From positions 124,001 through 188,000 of the forward strand of contig NZ_JAATHD010000003.1 in the NCBI RefSeq assembly GCF_011947265.1: a stretch of DNA of 64,000 nucleotides, given 5' to 3'. The notes under the pieces were generated by a model. That model was not told the origin of the DNA. It searched no databases and saw only the letters and a program-made list of their open reading frames with translations. Below are positions 16,901-24,846 of the stretch, piece after piece. A program made the position numbers and the translations under genes. Numbering within the stretch: position 1 is the stretch's first letter; each line of letters opens with the position of its first letter. The DNA comes from Paenibacillus sp. HB172176. GTDB lineage: Bacteria > Bacillota > Bacilli > Paenibacillales > Paenibacillaceae.

Positions 16901-19702
16901 AAGGGAGCGGAGAGCGACACGCAAGTGTTCACGCTGACGGTAATTAAGCAGGCGCAGACGGATGCAGAAGCGGTGGCCGACGATAAGGCGGCGCTGGGTA
17001 TCGCGTTTGCTCAGGTCGACAGCGCGACAAACGTGACGCAGGACGTCGAGCTGCCGACGAGCGGCGCGAGCGGAACGACAATTACATGGTCGAGCAGCAA
17101 TGACGCAGTCGTGAACACGGACGGCATGGTGACACGTCCGACTTACACGGAGAGCGATGCGAGCGTGACGCTGACGGCGACAATTAGTAAAGGCTCGGAG
17201 AGCGACACGCAAGTGTTCACGCTGACGGTAATTAAGCAGGTGCAGACGGATGCGGAAGCGGTGGCCGACGACAAGGCAGCGCTGATCATCACGTATGCGC
17301 AGGGCGACAGTGCATCGAGCGTGACGCAAAATGTTGAGCTGCCGACGAGCGGAGCGAGCGGCACAACGATTACATGGTCGAGCAGTAATGAAGCAGTCGT
17401 GGACACGGACGGAGCAGTGACACGTCCTGAGTACACGGAGAGTGACGCAAGCGTAACGCTGACAGCGACAATTAGCAAAGGCTCGGAGAGCGACACGCAA
17501 GTGTTCACGCTGACGGTGATTATGCAGGCGCAGACGGATGCAGAAGCGGTGGCCGACGACAAGGCGGCGCTGGAAATTGCGTACGCGCAGGGCGACAGCG
17601 CATCGAGCGTGACGCAGAATGTTGAGCTCCCGACGAGCGGCGCGAGCGGCACGACAATTACATGGTCGAGCAGCAATGATGCAGTCGTGGACACGGATGG
17701 CGTGGTGACGCGACCGGCTTACACGGAGAGCGACGCAAGCGTAACGCTGACGGCGACGATTAGCAAGGGAGCGGAGAGCGACACGCAGACGTTCACGCTG
17801 ACGGTAATTAAGCAGGCGCAGACGGATGCGGAAGCGGTGGCCGACGATAAGGCGGCACTGGCAATTGCATATGCTTCGGGTGACAATGCATCGAGCGTGA
17901 CGGAGGATGTTGAGCTCCCGACAAGCGGCGCGAGCGGCACGACAATTACGTGGTCGAGCAGCAATGACGCAGTCGTGGACACGGACGGCAAAGTGACACG
18001 TCCGGCGTATACCGAGAGCGATGCGAGCGTGACGCTGACAGCGACGATTAGCAAGGGAGCGGAGAGCGATACGCAGACGTTCACGCTGACAATAATTAAG
18101 CAGGCGCAGACCGATGCGGAAGCGGTGGCCGACGACAAGGCAGCGCTGATCATCACGTATGCTTCGGGCGACAGCGCATCAAGCGTGACGCAGAATGTTG
18201 AGCTGCCCACGAGTGGCGCGAGCGGCACGACAATCACATGGTCGAGTAGCAATGACGCAGTCGTGGACACGAACGGCACAGTGACACGTCCGGCGTACAC
18301 GGAGAGCGACGCGAGCGTGACGCTGACAGCAACGATCAGCAAGGGAGCGGAGCAAGTCATAAAGGAATTTGTGGTGAGTGTAGCAGCGCTTCCATCTACT
18401 CCTTCACCGCCAGCAGTGGAGGATGATTCGGATGACAGTGATCAGACGGAGCAAGAGGAGAACCAAGTTGTTGAATTCAACATCGCAGGTTCCAATTTTA
18501 CTAATATCGCTGCTCTCGAGATTTTGCAGCAGGACGGGCAGACGCTGTATCTTATTCGTGTCATTGACGAAAATAAATTTGAAGCTATGCTGAACAATCT
18601 TCCGGATCAGGCTTCCATTCAAATTGATGTCCGTGATCTTGCCCTCTCGGGTAACTTGGCAGTCCAATGGAGCGGGAAAATAGCAAAGTTGATGGCAGAC
18701 AAAGGCATTGAATTAATCGTGAAAGCACCAGACGCAGCCCTTCAGCTGGGCATGAATTCGCTCCAGCTTCCCGATATGCAGGCAGAGGAGCAGGACGAAC
18801 CGAAGGCTCAGCTTCGCATTGAAATCGGAGCTCTGACGGCTGATGAAGCTAAAATACTTGACGGTAAACTGCCAGGTCAGCAGATCGGCGAGCTCGTGAG
18901 GATAAGCGTCTCGTTGCTTGAAAGAGAAAACCAATTCAGGCTGACGGACTGGAGCACCTATGGCGTCCTGTCCATGCCGCTTGCGGAAGGAACAGCCGGC
19001 GGATTGACGCCGACAATGGTATGGATTGGCGAGGACGGTACGGTGATCCCACTGCCGACGCGGTCGGAAAGCCTGCGCTTCGCGCAAGCGCACAGCATCA
19101 GGGACGGAATATTCGCTTTGATCACCTACACGCCGTCTTTTGACGATATTGAAGGTCGATGGAGTGAAGCGGATGTTGAGGATATGGCTTCACGGCTTAT
19201 TATCCAAGGCGTATCGACAGAAGAGTTCGATCCGCAGCGCTCGATTACTCGTGCGGAGTTGACGGCGCTGCTGGTACGGGCGTTAGGCCTGCATACAATT
19301 GAAAGCGATCAGCGGTTCACGGACGTTAGCGGCGATGTCTGGTATGCAGACGAGGTTGCGGCAGCATTGGCAACTGGTCTTGTTACGGGCGACCCGGACG
19401 GCAGCTTCCGTCCGAACACACCGCTGACGCGTCAGGAGGCGGCGGTTATGCTTTGGCGTGCTCTGAGCTTGACGGGTACAGAGTCGGCGCAAACCGATCA
19501 ACAAGTACGCAGCCAGCTGTCAAATTGGAATGATGCCGAGCAGATCGCGCCGTGGGCACGAGAAGCGATGGCGATGCTGCATGCGAGTGAGATTTTGTTT
19601 GGCGATGATTCAAGCGCCGTAAGGCCTGACGCGGAACTGACACGTGAGGAGACGGCTGCATTATTGCGCAGAGTGCTGCAGACGACAGGATGGATTGATT
19701 AA
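13919..19702 (+). CDS. Giant S-layer-anchored surface protein: BspA-type LRR, ten Ig-like repeats, three SLH domains
   Basis: This 1927-residue exported protein has a signal peptide (LAIGLMIAALLCPIF, cleavage near SYA). Residues ~40-310 hold about ten BspA-type leucine-rich repeats (LRR_5; pattern LTSIGxxAFxxNxL). A short helical segment and one Ig-like domain (~410-530) follow. From residue 534 to ~1486 are ten near-identical 96-residue domains resembling the atrophied bacterial Ig family; each contains TDAEAVxDDKAAL, TTITWSSSND, TRPAYTESD and SKGxESDTQ. Next is a ~240-residue linker region. Three S-layer-homology domains fill the last ~190 residues (FDPQRSITRAEL, FRPNTPLTRQEA, VRPDAELTREET). 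It should be held non-covalently to cell-wall polysaccharide; an adhesive or structural role is inference. AAGGAAAGG lies 15 bases before the ATG, longer than ideal, but a stop at 13907 excludes an upstream start. Confidence 0.92.
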   Translation: MRIKRNRIISRKLAIGLMIAALLCPIFPIGLTPVSYAESDGDFGYTVVNSTEATLNSYSGSDVDLVIPEKVGGVYDVTSIASSTFYSKGLTSVILPDTLTSIGTNAFYGNQLTTIDLPDSLTTIGAGAFQNNNLTNVVIPENISYLHEDVFNNNINLKSVTLPTGLTSIAARAFQYAGLETIELPNGLQTIGPRAFERNNIETLVIPDSVTSVGHHAFRMNNLSSVTLSSQMTEIEEYTFDRNSNLNHIDIPEGITTIGNNAFEQDWISEIVLPRSVSLVENDAFKMSYINRATILNDSAVLKVYAFGDSYNLTIVGYPGSTAETRANNMGYTFERYGKALFEGLDAANARLLNYSAGDAVGQVPAVARDQLTDAIDEAQTVADAIKVTDPEPLADATDALISAIAAFDAQIVPLSIAVPADGTYGRDDVLAFTVTYADEVTVTGDPVIELEIGNGGSTQSVEAGYSGARGTGLQELTFEYKVAAGLLDEDGIGVDNKITLPGGATITASDSSPATIAYTVPSTTGVQIDSGPTDAEAVADDKAALGITYAQGDSASSVTQEVELPTSGASGTTITWSSSNDAVVDTDGVVTRPAYTESDASVTLTATISKGSESDTQLFTLTVIPQAQTDAEAVVDDKAALAIAYAQGDSASSVTQDVELPTSGASGTTITWSSSNDAVVDTDGVVTRPAYTESDASVTLTATISKGSESDTQLFTLTVIPQAQTDAEAVVDDKAALAIAYAQGDSASSVTQDVELPTSGASGTTITWSSSNDAVVDTDGVVTRPAYTESDESVTLTATISKGSESDTQTFTLMVIPQAQTDAEAVVDDKAALAIEYASGDSASSVTQDVELPTSGASGTTIKWSSSNDAVVDTDGTVTRPAYTESDESVTLTATISKGSESDTQVFTLTVIMQAQTDAEAVADDKAALGIEYASGDSASSVTQNVELPTSGASGTTITWSSSNDAVVDTDGVVTRPAYTESDASVTLTAMISKGAESDTQVFTLTVIKQAQTDAEAVADDKAALGIAFAQVDSATNVTQDVELPTSGASGTTITWSSSNDAVVNTDGMVTRPTYTESDASVTLTATISKGSESDTQVFTLTVIKQVQTDAEAVADDKAALIITYAQGDSASSVTQNVELPTSGASGTTITWSSSNEAVVDTDGAVTRPEYTESDASVTLTATISKGSESDTQVFTLTVIMQAQTDAEAVADDKAALEIAYAQGDSASSVTQNVELPTSGASGTTITWSSSNDAVVDTDGVVTRPAYTESDASVTLTATISKGAESDTQTFTLTVIKQAQTDAEAVADDKAALAIAYASGDNASSVTEDVELPTSGASGTTITWSSSNDAVVDTDGKVTRPAYTESDASVTLTATISKGAESDTQTFTLTIIKQAQTDAEAVADDKAALIITYASGDSASSVTQNVELPTSGASGTTITWSSSNDAVVDTNGTVTRPAYTESDASVTLTATISKGAEQVIKEFVVSVAALPSTPSPPAVEDDSDDSDQTEQEENQVVEFNIAGSNFTNIAALEILQQDGQTLYLIRVIDENKFEAMLNNLPDQASIQIDVRDLALSGNLAVQWSGKIAKLMADKGIELIVKAPDAALQLGMNSLQLPDMQAEEQDEPKAQLRIEIGALTADEAKILDGKLPGQQIGELVRISVSLLERENQFRLTDWSTYGVLSMPLAEGTAGGLTPTMVWIGEDGTVIPLPTRSESLRFAQAHSIRDGIFALITYTPSFDDIEGRWSEADVEDMASRLIIQGVSTEEFDPQRSITRAELTALLVRALGLHTIESDQRFTDVSGDVWYADEVAAALATGLVTGDPDGSFRPNTPLTRQEAAVMLWRALSLTGTESAQTDQQVRSQLSNWNDAEQIAPWAREAMAMLHASEILFGDDSSAVRPDAELTREETAALLRRVLQTTGWID
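15518..18377 (+). repeat. Ten tandem 288-bp coding repeats (Ig-like domains)
   Basis: Repeat starts at the ACGGATGCGGAAGCGGT box fall at 15518, 15806, 16094, 16382 and 16670, and continue every 288 bases through ten units. The last diverges after SKGAEQ. Units are nearly identical at DNA level apart from the variable hexapeptide after DDKAAL and scattered silent changes. They could expand or contract by recombination. Long open frames on the opposite strand here are by-products of the repeat. Confidence 0.95.
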
Positions 19703-19712
19703 CCAAATGCAA

Positions 19713-19746
19713 AACGCTGAAGCCTCTTGGCTTCAGCGTTCTTTTT
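19713..19746 (+). terminator. Intrinsic terminator after the surface-protein gene
   Basis: AACGCTGAAGCC pairs with GGCTTCAGCGTT around a TCTT loop, followed by CTTTTT, ten bases past the stop codon. Confidence 0.85.
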
Positions 19747-19910
19747 AGGTGATTCGCGCATGGGGACTAACTATATGATTGGCTTGAAGCTCTAATGAAT
19801 TTTGCAAGCTTGTGATTTTTCAACATGCTCTGAACGGATTCTTCGATCCGCTCATATCCCTGAGCTAGAATGCGGAAAGTACATCAAGCGGGCCAGTCGG
19901 CTCATGCGTA

Positions 19911-20927
19911 TCAAATCCGGTGCTGGCGGCGATACTCCGAGGGCGGCATGCCCATCTTGAGCGAGAAGAAGCGGCTTAAGTAGAAGCCGTTGCTGAAGCC
20001 GCTGGCGATGGCGATCTCCTCCAGCGTCATGCGGGTATGCGTCAGCAGATGGCAAACCTTGCCCAGCTTGATTCGCTCGACGTATTGCGAGGGCTTCTGT
20101 CCGAAGGCTCGTTGGAAACGCCGCGAGAATTGCACGGCATTCAGACCGAAGAAGCTGGCGACGGCCGCAATGGATAGCGGCTCGTTGGCTGCGGAATCCA
20201 GCATGCCGCGGGCGTCATGCATCAGCTTGTCTTCGGAGGCGCTTGTTTGTTGTCCCGCAGCGGGTTCGAAGTTGATGGATTGCTCGAGCGCGAATTGACG
20301 GAATAGATCAAGCAAAGCATGGCTCCGCCACTGCGGATAAGCGGCATGCATGACCGATACCGGCGACCGCAACGTGTCCAGCGTGAGCGAGACCCGCTGC
20401 AAGGATTGAAATGAAAGAAGAAACGCTTGTTGATAGAAGGACGAATCAACAGGCGTTTTTTCGTTGTTTGTAAAGTGAAAGAGAAAGTAATGAAAGGAGA
20501 TGGGCTTGCCGGTTCGGCGGCGGAACAGCAGTCCCGGCGGGCAGATGACGATCTGGCCTGTATTGGCGCTCTGGTATTGGGAGGCGCTCGCGCTGGCATC
20601 CGGTGCTTCGCCGGTTCGCCATTCGAAGTCTCCTTCCGTTACGGCGAAGGCGGCCCACTCGGTATACCGATCCGCATCCTGCTCGAAGGCTTGCTTCCGA
20701 TCATAGTAGTGATGTCGGATTACGATGATGACATGCTCCCAAGGCGAGGGGAATTGGGCGAAGTCGGAATTGTAAACCACGCTGGAGCCAGCGGTTGCGT
20801 GCGATGCTGCTTCAGGGGAGAAGCGCTCTAAATCAATGGTTTGCGGGGCGCGCTCCTCTGTCACATTTTTAGTATTTGTCAGCTTGCCAGCCCTTATAGA
20901 ATTGTTTTCCTCTAACGAGTCTTTCAT
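19911..20927 (-). CDS. AraC-family transcription regulator
   Basis: Start set at the ATG at 20927 (MKDSLEEN), which has GGGAGGA ~8 bases upstream; an in-frame TTG 24 bases earlier has none. The 338-residue protein has an N-terminal ligand-sensing region with cupin-like features (WEHVIIVIRHHYYD, QIVICPPGLLFRR, ISFHYFLFHF). The C-terminal AraC domain has both helix-turn-helix motifs (LSIAAVASFFGLN ... LEEIAIASGFSNGFYLSRFF). Proteins of this shape bind a sugar or related ligand directly and act without phosphorylation. It is divergent from the oxidoreductase at 21455, its likely target. Confidence 0.88.
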   Translation of the reverse strand: MKDSLEENNSIRAGKLTNTKNVTEERAPQTIDLERFSPEAASHATAGSSVVYNSDFAQFPSPWEHVIIVIRHHYYDRKQAFEQDADRYTEWAAFAVTEGDFEWRTGEAPDASASASQYQSANTGQIVICPPGLLFRRRTGKPISFHYFLFHFTNNEKTPVDSSFYQQAFLLSFQSLQRVSLTLDTLRSPVSVMHAAYPQWRSHALLDLFRQFALEQSINFEPAAGQQTSASEDKLMHDARGMLDSAANEPLSIAAVASFFGLNAVQFSRRFQRAFGQKPSQYVERIKLGKVCHLLTHTRMTLEEIAIASGFSNGFYLSRFFSLKMGMPPSEYRRQHRI

Positions 20928-21203
20928 ATCATCATTCCTCCCGTTCACCAACTAGCCCGCAAACTAAGCAACCTGCCACCCCACCAATCAACCAGATTAA
21001 AATCCGCTTCTGACTTATTGAAATAAAGTATATGCCATTTTTAAGTATAGTGCATGGATTAAATGATTTATATACCTCTATAATGATATTAATTGAATAT
21101 TGATACCAAATGCGCGCATTGGAGAATTGTCAAATCATTCTAACCAATTTTGAAAGGCCGTCTATCATTGTGGACAGTACCATAGAAGCGTCAATTGATA
21201 TGC

Positions 21204-21385
21204 TAACGGACACAGATGCACTTATTCACATCAAAAATCATCATTCTTCATTTTCATGGACACCAGCGCTCTTATTTGTAACAAATCAAGAATATAAGAG
21301 TGGATTCCACAAGATAAGGTCTGTTATGTCCGCCAAAATGGAGAATTCTCGTATTTTAGTCGAATAAGGTCTGTCATGTCCACTA
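21204..21385. repeat. Four-unit intergenic element, subfamily 3 (divergent copy)
   Basis: Units begin TAACGGACA at 21204 and TCATGGACA at 21254. Inverted units end at 21335 and 21385 (both ATAAGGTCTGTYATGTCC). Pitches are 50 and 50, and the span is 182 bp. All four share GGACA at the start and CTTAT at the end when oriented alike. It fills much of the 527-base gap between the AraC regulator and the oxidoreductase, where I see nothing else. Confidence 0.7.
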
Positions 21386-21454
21386 GAGTTAGTCAGACTG
21401 CTAAAAAGGAAGCCAAATTGATGGATTCTGAGGTCCAGGAGGAGATTGAAGCCC

Positions 21455-22837
21455 ATGATTATTAAAGAAGCAGCAAGAGAAATTCCCGTTTTCCATGAAG
21501 CAGATATTTGCGTGCTCGGGGGAAGCTGCACCGGGGTCTTCGCGGCGGTGCGGGCGGCGAGACTCGGAGCGAAGGTTGTCATTGTGGAGAAGCAGAACGC
21601 GTTCGGCGGCGTTGCCACCTCAGGTCTCGTCAACATCTGGCATTCCCTCTACGATACTGCGTTTTCGAAACAAATTATTGCCGGCTTGACGCTCGAAACA
21701 GTTGAACGCCTCCAGCGGATCGGTGCGGTCGCGGAGGAGAAGAAGAGTCATTCGGTCGGGTACGTGCTCAATACCGAGGAGCTCAAGATTGAGCTCGACA
21801 ATCTCATCATCGAGAGCGGCGTGAAGGCGTATTTGCACACGATGTTCGTGGCGCCGCATGTCGAGGACGGCGAACTTACGGCGGTTATCGTCGAGAACAA
21901 ATCGGGCAGGGGAGCCATTCGCGCCAAAGCGTTCATCGATGCGACGGGCGACGGCGATCTTTGCGCAAGACTGGAGCTGGATCATCGCATATCCTCGCAT
22001 TTTCAGCCTTCTACGGCTTGCGCGAAGATCAGCGGCTGGGGCGAGAACAGCAAGGCGCAGGACGATGTGACCGGCAGCGATCGGTTAATCGGACTTGATC
22101 TGCAGGCGGCGAGACTTGCATACAGCAAGGAATTCGATCTGCCGGAGGGCTTCGGCTGGGGAAGACATGTGCCCGGCACGAAGGATGTCTACATGTATGC
22201 GGGAACTCGCGTCTATCATGCGAACAGCGCCGACGGCGAGCAATTGACCTACAGCGAGATCGAAGGCCGCAGGCAGGTGCGCGCGATTATGGACTTGATC
22301 CGAAAGTACGGCCCGGACAATGAAATCGCGCTTGTGTCGCTGCCCTCTTACATCGGAACAAGGGAGACCCGGCATATCGATTGTCTCTATCAATTGCAGG
22401 GCGAGGAAGTATTGCTGGGGAAAAGCTTCGATGACGCGATTGCGTACGGAAGCTACCGTGTCGATATTCATCATCAGGACAAACCGGGGCTGACGTTCAA
22501 ATATTTGGATGGCGAGCAGGTGTATGTGCGGCCGGGTCATCCGAACGAGGTGAGCAGATGGCGCGGACCTCTGGAGAAGGATCCGACCTACTACCAGGTT
22601 CCCTATCGGAGCTTGCTTCCGAAGGGCCCCTATGACAATGTGATTGTCGCGGGCAGGATGATCGACGTGGATGAAGAGGCCTTCGGGGGCGTGCGTGTCA
22701 TGGTCAATATGAATCAGACGGGGGAAGCGGCTGGCGTCGCAGCCTATCTGGCTTTGCAGCAATCGAAGTCGGTGAGGGACATCGATACGGGCGAGCTCCG
22801 CGGCAAGTTGAGCGACGGGGGATCGATTATCCTTTAA
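21455..22837 (+). CDS. FAD-dependent oxidoreductase (FAD_oxidored family)
   Basis: ATG at 21455 chosen: AGGAGG ends 12 bases before it but only 3 before the alternative TTG at 21446. The 460-residue protein opens with a dinucleotide-binding fold, ADICVLGGSCTGVFAAVRAA then VVIVEK and FGGVATSGL. A second flavin motif is FIDATGDGDL and a late one VIVAGRMIDVDEEAFGGVRVM. This family is widespread next to sugar-utilisation genes, but reactions are mostly unknown. There is no signal peptide, so it is cytoplasmic. It stands alone, divergent from an AraC regulator, with a 449-base gap downstream. Confidence 0.85.
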   Translation: MIIKEAAREIPVFHEADICVLGGSCTGVFAAVRAARLGAKVVIVEKQNAFGGVATSGLVNIWHSLYDTAFSKQIIAGLTLETVERLQRIGAVAEEKKSHSVGYVLNTEELKIELDNLIIESGVKAYLHTMFVAPHVEDGELTAVIVENKSGRGAIRAKAFIDATGDGDLCARLELDHRISSHFQPSTACAKISGWGENSKAQDDVTGSDRLIGLDLQAARLAYSKEFDLPEGFGWGRHVPGTKDVYMYAGTRVYHANSADGEQLTYSEIEGRRQVRAIMDLIRKYGPDNEIALVSLPSYIGTRETRHIDCLYQLQGEEVLLGKSFDDAIAYGSYRVDIHHQDKPGLTFKYLDGEQVYVRPGHPNEVSRWRGPLEKDPTYYQVPYRSLLPKGPYDNVIVAGRMIDVDEEAFGGVRVMVNMNQTGEAAGVAAYLALQQSKSVRDIDTGELRGKLSDGGSIIL

Positions 22838-22904
22838 CGGATGCGGCAAACATTACACTCAAGCGCAACAGTCGGCGACACGGTTAATCAAACTCGGCAT
22901 GTAC

Positions 22905-23080
22905 TGGAAAATCTCCAGTATAATTGAGCGAACATAGCGTTTTCTGCATTTATAGTGGAATAAGTCCCGCTTATTGTCCGAATTTCAGCTGTATGCTGCG
23001 ATTCGACCGAAATAAGCGGGAGTTTTTCCTGCATATCGCGAAAAGGGACGGAAGAGTACGGATAAAAGGGAGAAATTCCA
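22905..23080. repeat. Four-unit intergenic element, subfamily 2 (copy 1)
   Basis: Direct units begin TGGAA at 22905 and 22956 (pitch 51). Inverted units end TTCCT at 23030 and TTCCA at 23080 (pitch 50). The oriented unit is about TGGAA....TCC.GCTTATT. It lies in the 449-base gap before the response regulator at 23287, in which no other feature is visible. Confidence 0.75.
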
Positions 23081-23286
23081 GTACAAGCTCCAATTCGGGA
23101 TTTGAAAGGGAATTTAATAGGGAATGCGATGGGGATTTGATGTGGCATCCGATGCGGGTTCCAGTATACGTTCGCTTCCGCGTCATGACGGCGGATGGCT
23201 GCGCAGTCGTTTCATTTGCATTGACAAGGTCTGAGCTGCGGCTCTACTATGGAGACAAATCATGAGCCCGGAGGGAGCATACAACG

Positions 23287-24846
23287 ATGAAAATTCTCAT
23301 TATCGAAGACGAGCCGCAGTCGCTCGAGGGCATGAAGCGCATGGTGGAGCAGCTCGATGCGGAGCTTGAACACGCCTTCTTCTGCCGGCATGCGGGGGAA
23401 GCGATGGAGGTGATCGAGGAGCATCTGCCCGAGCTCATCGTGACCGATATCATTCTTCCGGATTCAACCGGACTGGATTTGATGGAAAGCATTCAAATCG
23501 ACCATTACGAGCCGAAGGTCATTATCGTTAGCGGCTTTGACAACTTCGACTATGCGAAGCGCGGGCTAAAGCTTGGCGCGGTTGATTATTTCCTGAAGCC
23601 GTTCGACACGGCCGCTTTCAGTCAGAAGCTTCTTGACTGCATGGCCTGGGTCAGAGAAGAGAAACGCGAGCGGCAGGAGCGGCATCATGCGAAGGAAATG
23701 GCCCATCTCGGCACGAGATCGATGCGGGATGTGTTCCTGTCAGGCCTATGTCTGAAGCCCGCTTATTTGCAGGAGCATATCCATCACAGACTTCAGACCT
23801 GGGGACTGGAATGGCTGGTCGACAAGCCTTGCCGTATTTTTGCGATAACAATGAAAGCGCCTCCAAATAAGCTGAGCGAGCGAGAAGAGGATACGCTCAG
23901 CTTTGCAATCGGCAATATCATCGAAGAATTGCTGCAGCGATTTCAACCCTCCGTTACGTTCCAGAATGCAAAAAGAAATTGGATTATTATCGCTTCTTCC
24001 AATGAAATGGAAGAGCTGCTGATGACATTAAGCGAAGGGATTACCCGCTATCAGAAGGTGAAGACGGGCATAGGCGTCAGCGAGCCGACAAGCGGCATTC
24101 TTGCGCTTCATCAAGCTTACAGCCAGTCCATAGATGCCCTGAGAGCGGCGCTTCTTAGTCGCGAACAGGATATTTGCCGTTTCGAGCAGCTCAAGGAACA
24201 GTCGCATAGCAGCGAAGAAGAGATTGCGGCATGCATGCTCTCCTCGGTTGCGATGAGGGATGTCGAGGGCATTCGGGAATCGGCTGATTTATACGTCCAT
24301 AGTCTGGTCATGAACGGGAAGGCGACGAGGCCTGCGGATTATTCCCAGTCATGCATGGATTTCGTCATGGGGCTTCAGGAGAAGCTGCAGAAGAACACGA
24401 AGCTTGCTCTTGGCGTCATTCCACTTGAATTGTGGGAGGAGATGGACGATTGCGAATCAATGGATGATCTCAGCGCGGCCATTGCGAATTATTTTCAGGA
24501 GCTGGCGCTTCAATTGAAGGGATTGAACAAAAATTCGCTTGTCGAGCAAGCGCTGTCGATCATCCATGAGCGTTATACGGAGGATTTGAAGCTGCAACAA
24601 CTGGCAGACGAACTGAATCTGCATCCGGTATGGCTGAGCCAGCTGTTCAAGAAGGAAGTCGGAACGAACTTCCTCGATTACGTGACAGAGCTCCGCATGC
24701 AGAAGGCGAAGGAACTGCTGAGGCATTCCAACATGAAAATTTACGAAATCGTCGAAGCGGTCGGTTATCAGGATATCCATTATTTTGGAAAATTGTTCAA
24801 GAAGAAGACGGGCGAATCTCCCAAAGCATTCAGGTATGGCAAATGA
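23287..24846 (+). CDS. YesN-like response regulator with AraC-type DNA-binding domain
   Basis: This 519-residue protein is the long form of the family. The receiver domain spans residues 1-125 with E7-D8 and phosphoacceptor D54 in VTDIILP. The ~270-residue middle region has features of a degenerate cyclase-like fold (GIGVSEPTSGI, HQAYSQSIDALRAAL). The AraC domain occupies about residues 415-519 (LKLQQLADELNLHPVWLSQLF, YEIVEAVGYQDIHYFGKLF). It is translationally coupled to the kinase that follows (4-base ATGA overlap). GGAGGG stands 11 bases before the ATG. It probably controls the importer and PL8 lyase downstream. Confidence 0.93.
   Translation: MKILIIEDEPQSLEGMKRMVEQLDAELEHAFFCRHAGEAMEVIEEHLPELIVTDIILPDSTGLDLMESIQIDHYEPKVIIVSGFDNFDYAKRGLKLGAVDYFLKPFDTAAFSQKLLDCMAWVREEKRERQERHHAKEMAHLGTRSMRDVFLSGLCLKPAYLQEHIHHRLQTWGLEWLVDKPCRIFAITMKAPPNKLSEREEDTLSFAIGNIIEELLQRFQPSVTFQNAKRNWIIIASSNEMEELLMTLSEGITRYQKVKTGIGVSEPTSGILALHQAYSQSIDALRAALLSREQDICRFEQLKEQSHSSEEEIAACMLSSVAMRDVEGIRESADLYVHSLVMNGKATRPADYSQSCMDFVMGLQEKLQKNTKLALGVIPLELWEEMDDCESMDDLSAAIANYFQELALQLKGLNKNSLVEQALSIIHERYTEDLKLQQLADELNLHPVWLSQLFKKEVGTNFLDYVTELRMQKAKELLRHSNMKIYEIVEAVGYQDIHYFGKLFKKKTGESPKAFRYGK

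Noticed and set aside
15499..18360. Several long open frames on the minus strand across the Ig-like repeats
   Set aside because: They repeat with the same 288-bp period, have low-complexity composition and no ribosome sites; they are by-products of the coding repeat on the plus strand.
21110..21367. 85-codon open frame before the oxidoreductase
   Set aside because: No ribosome site and it runs through the four-unit element at 21204-21385.
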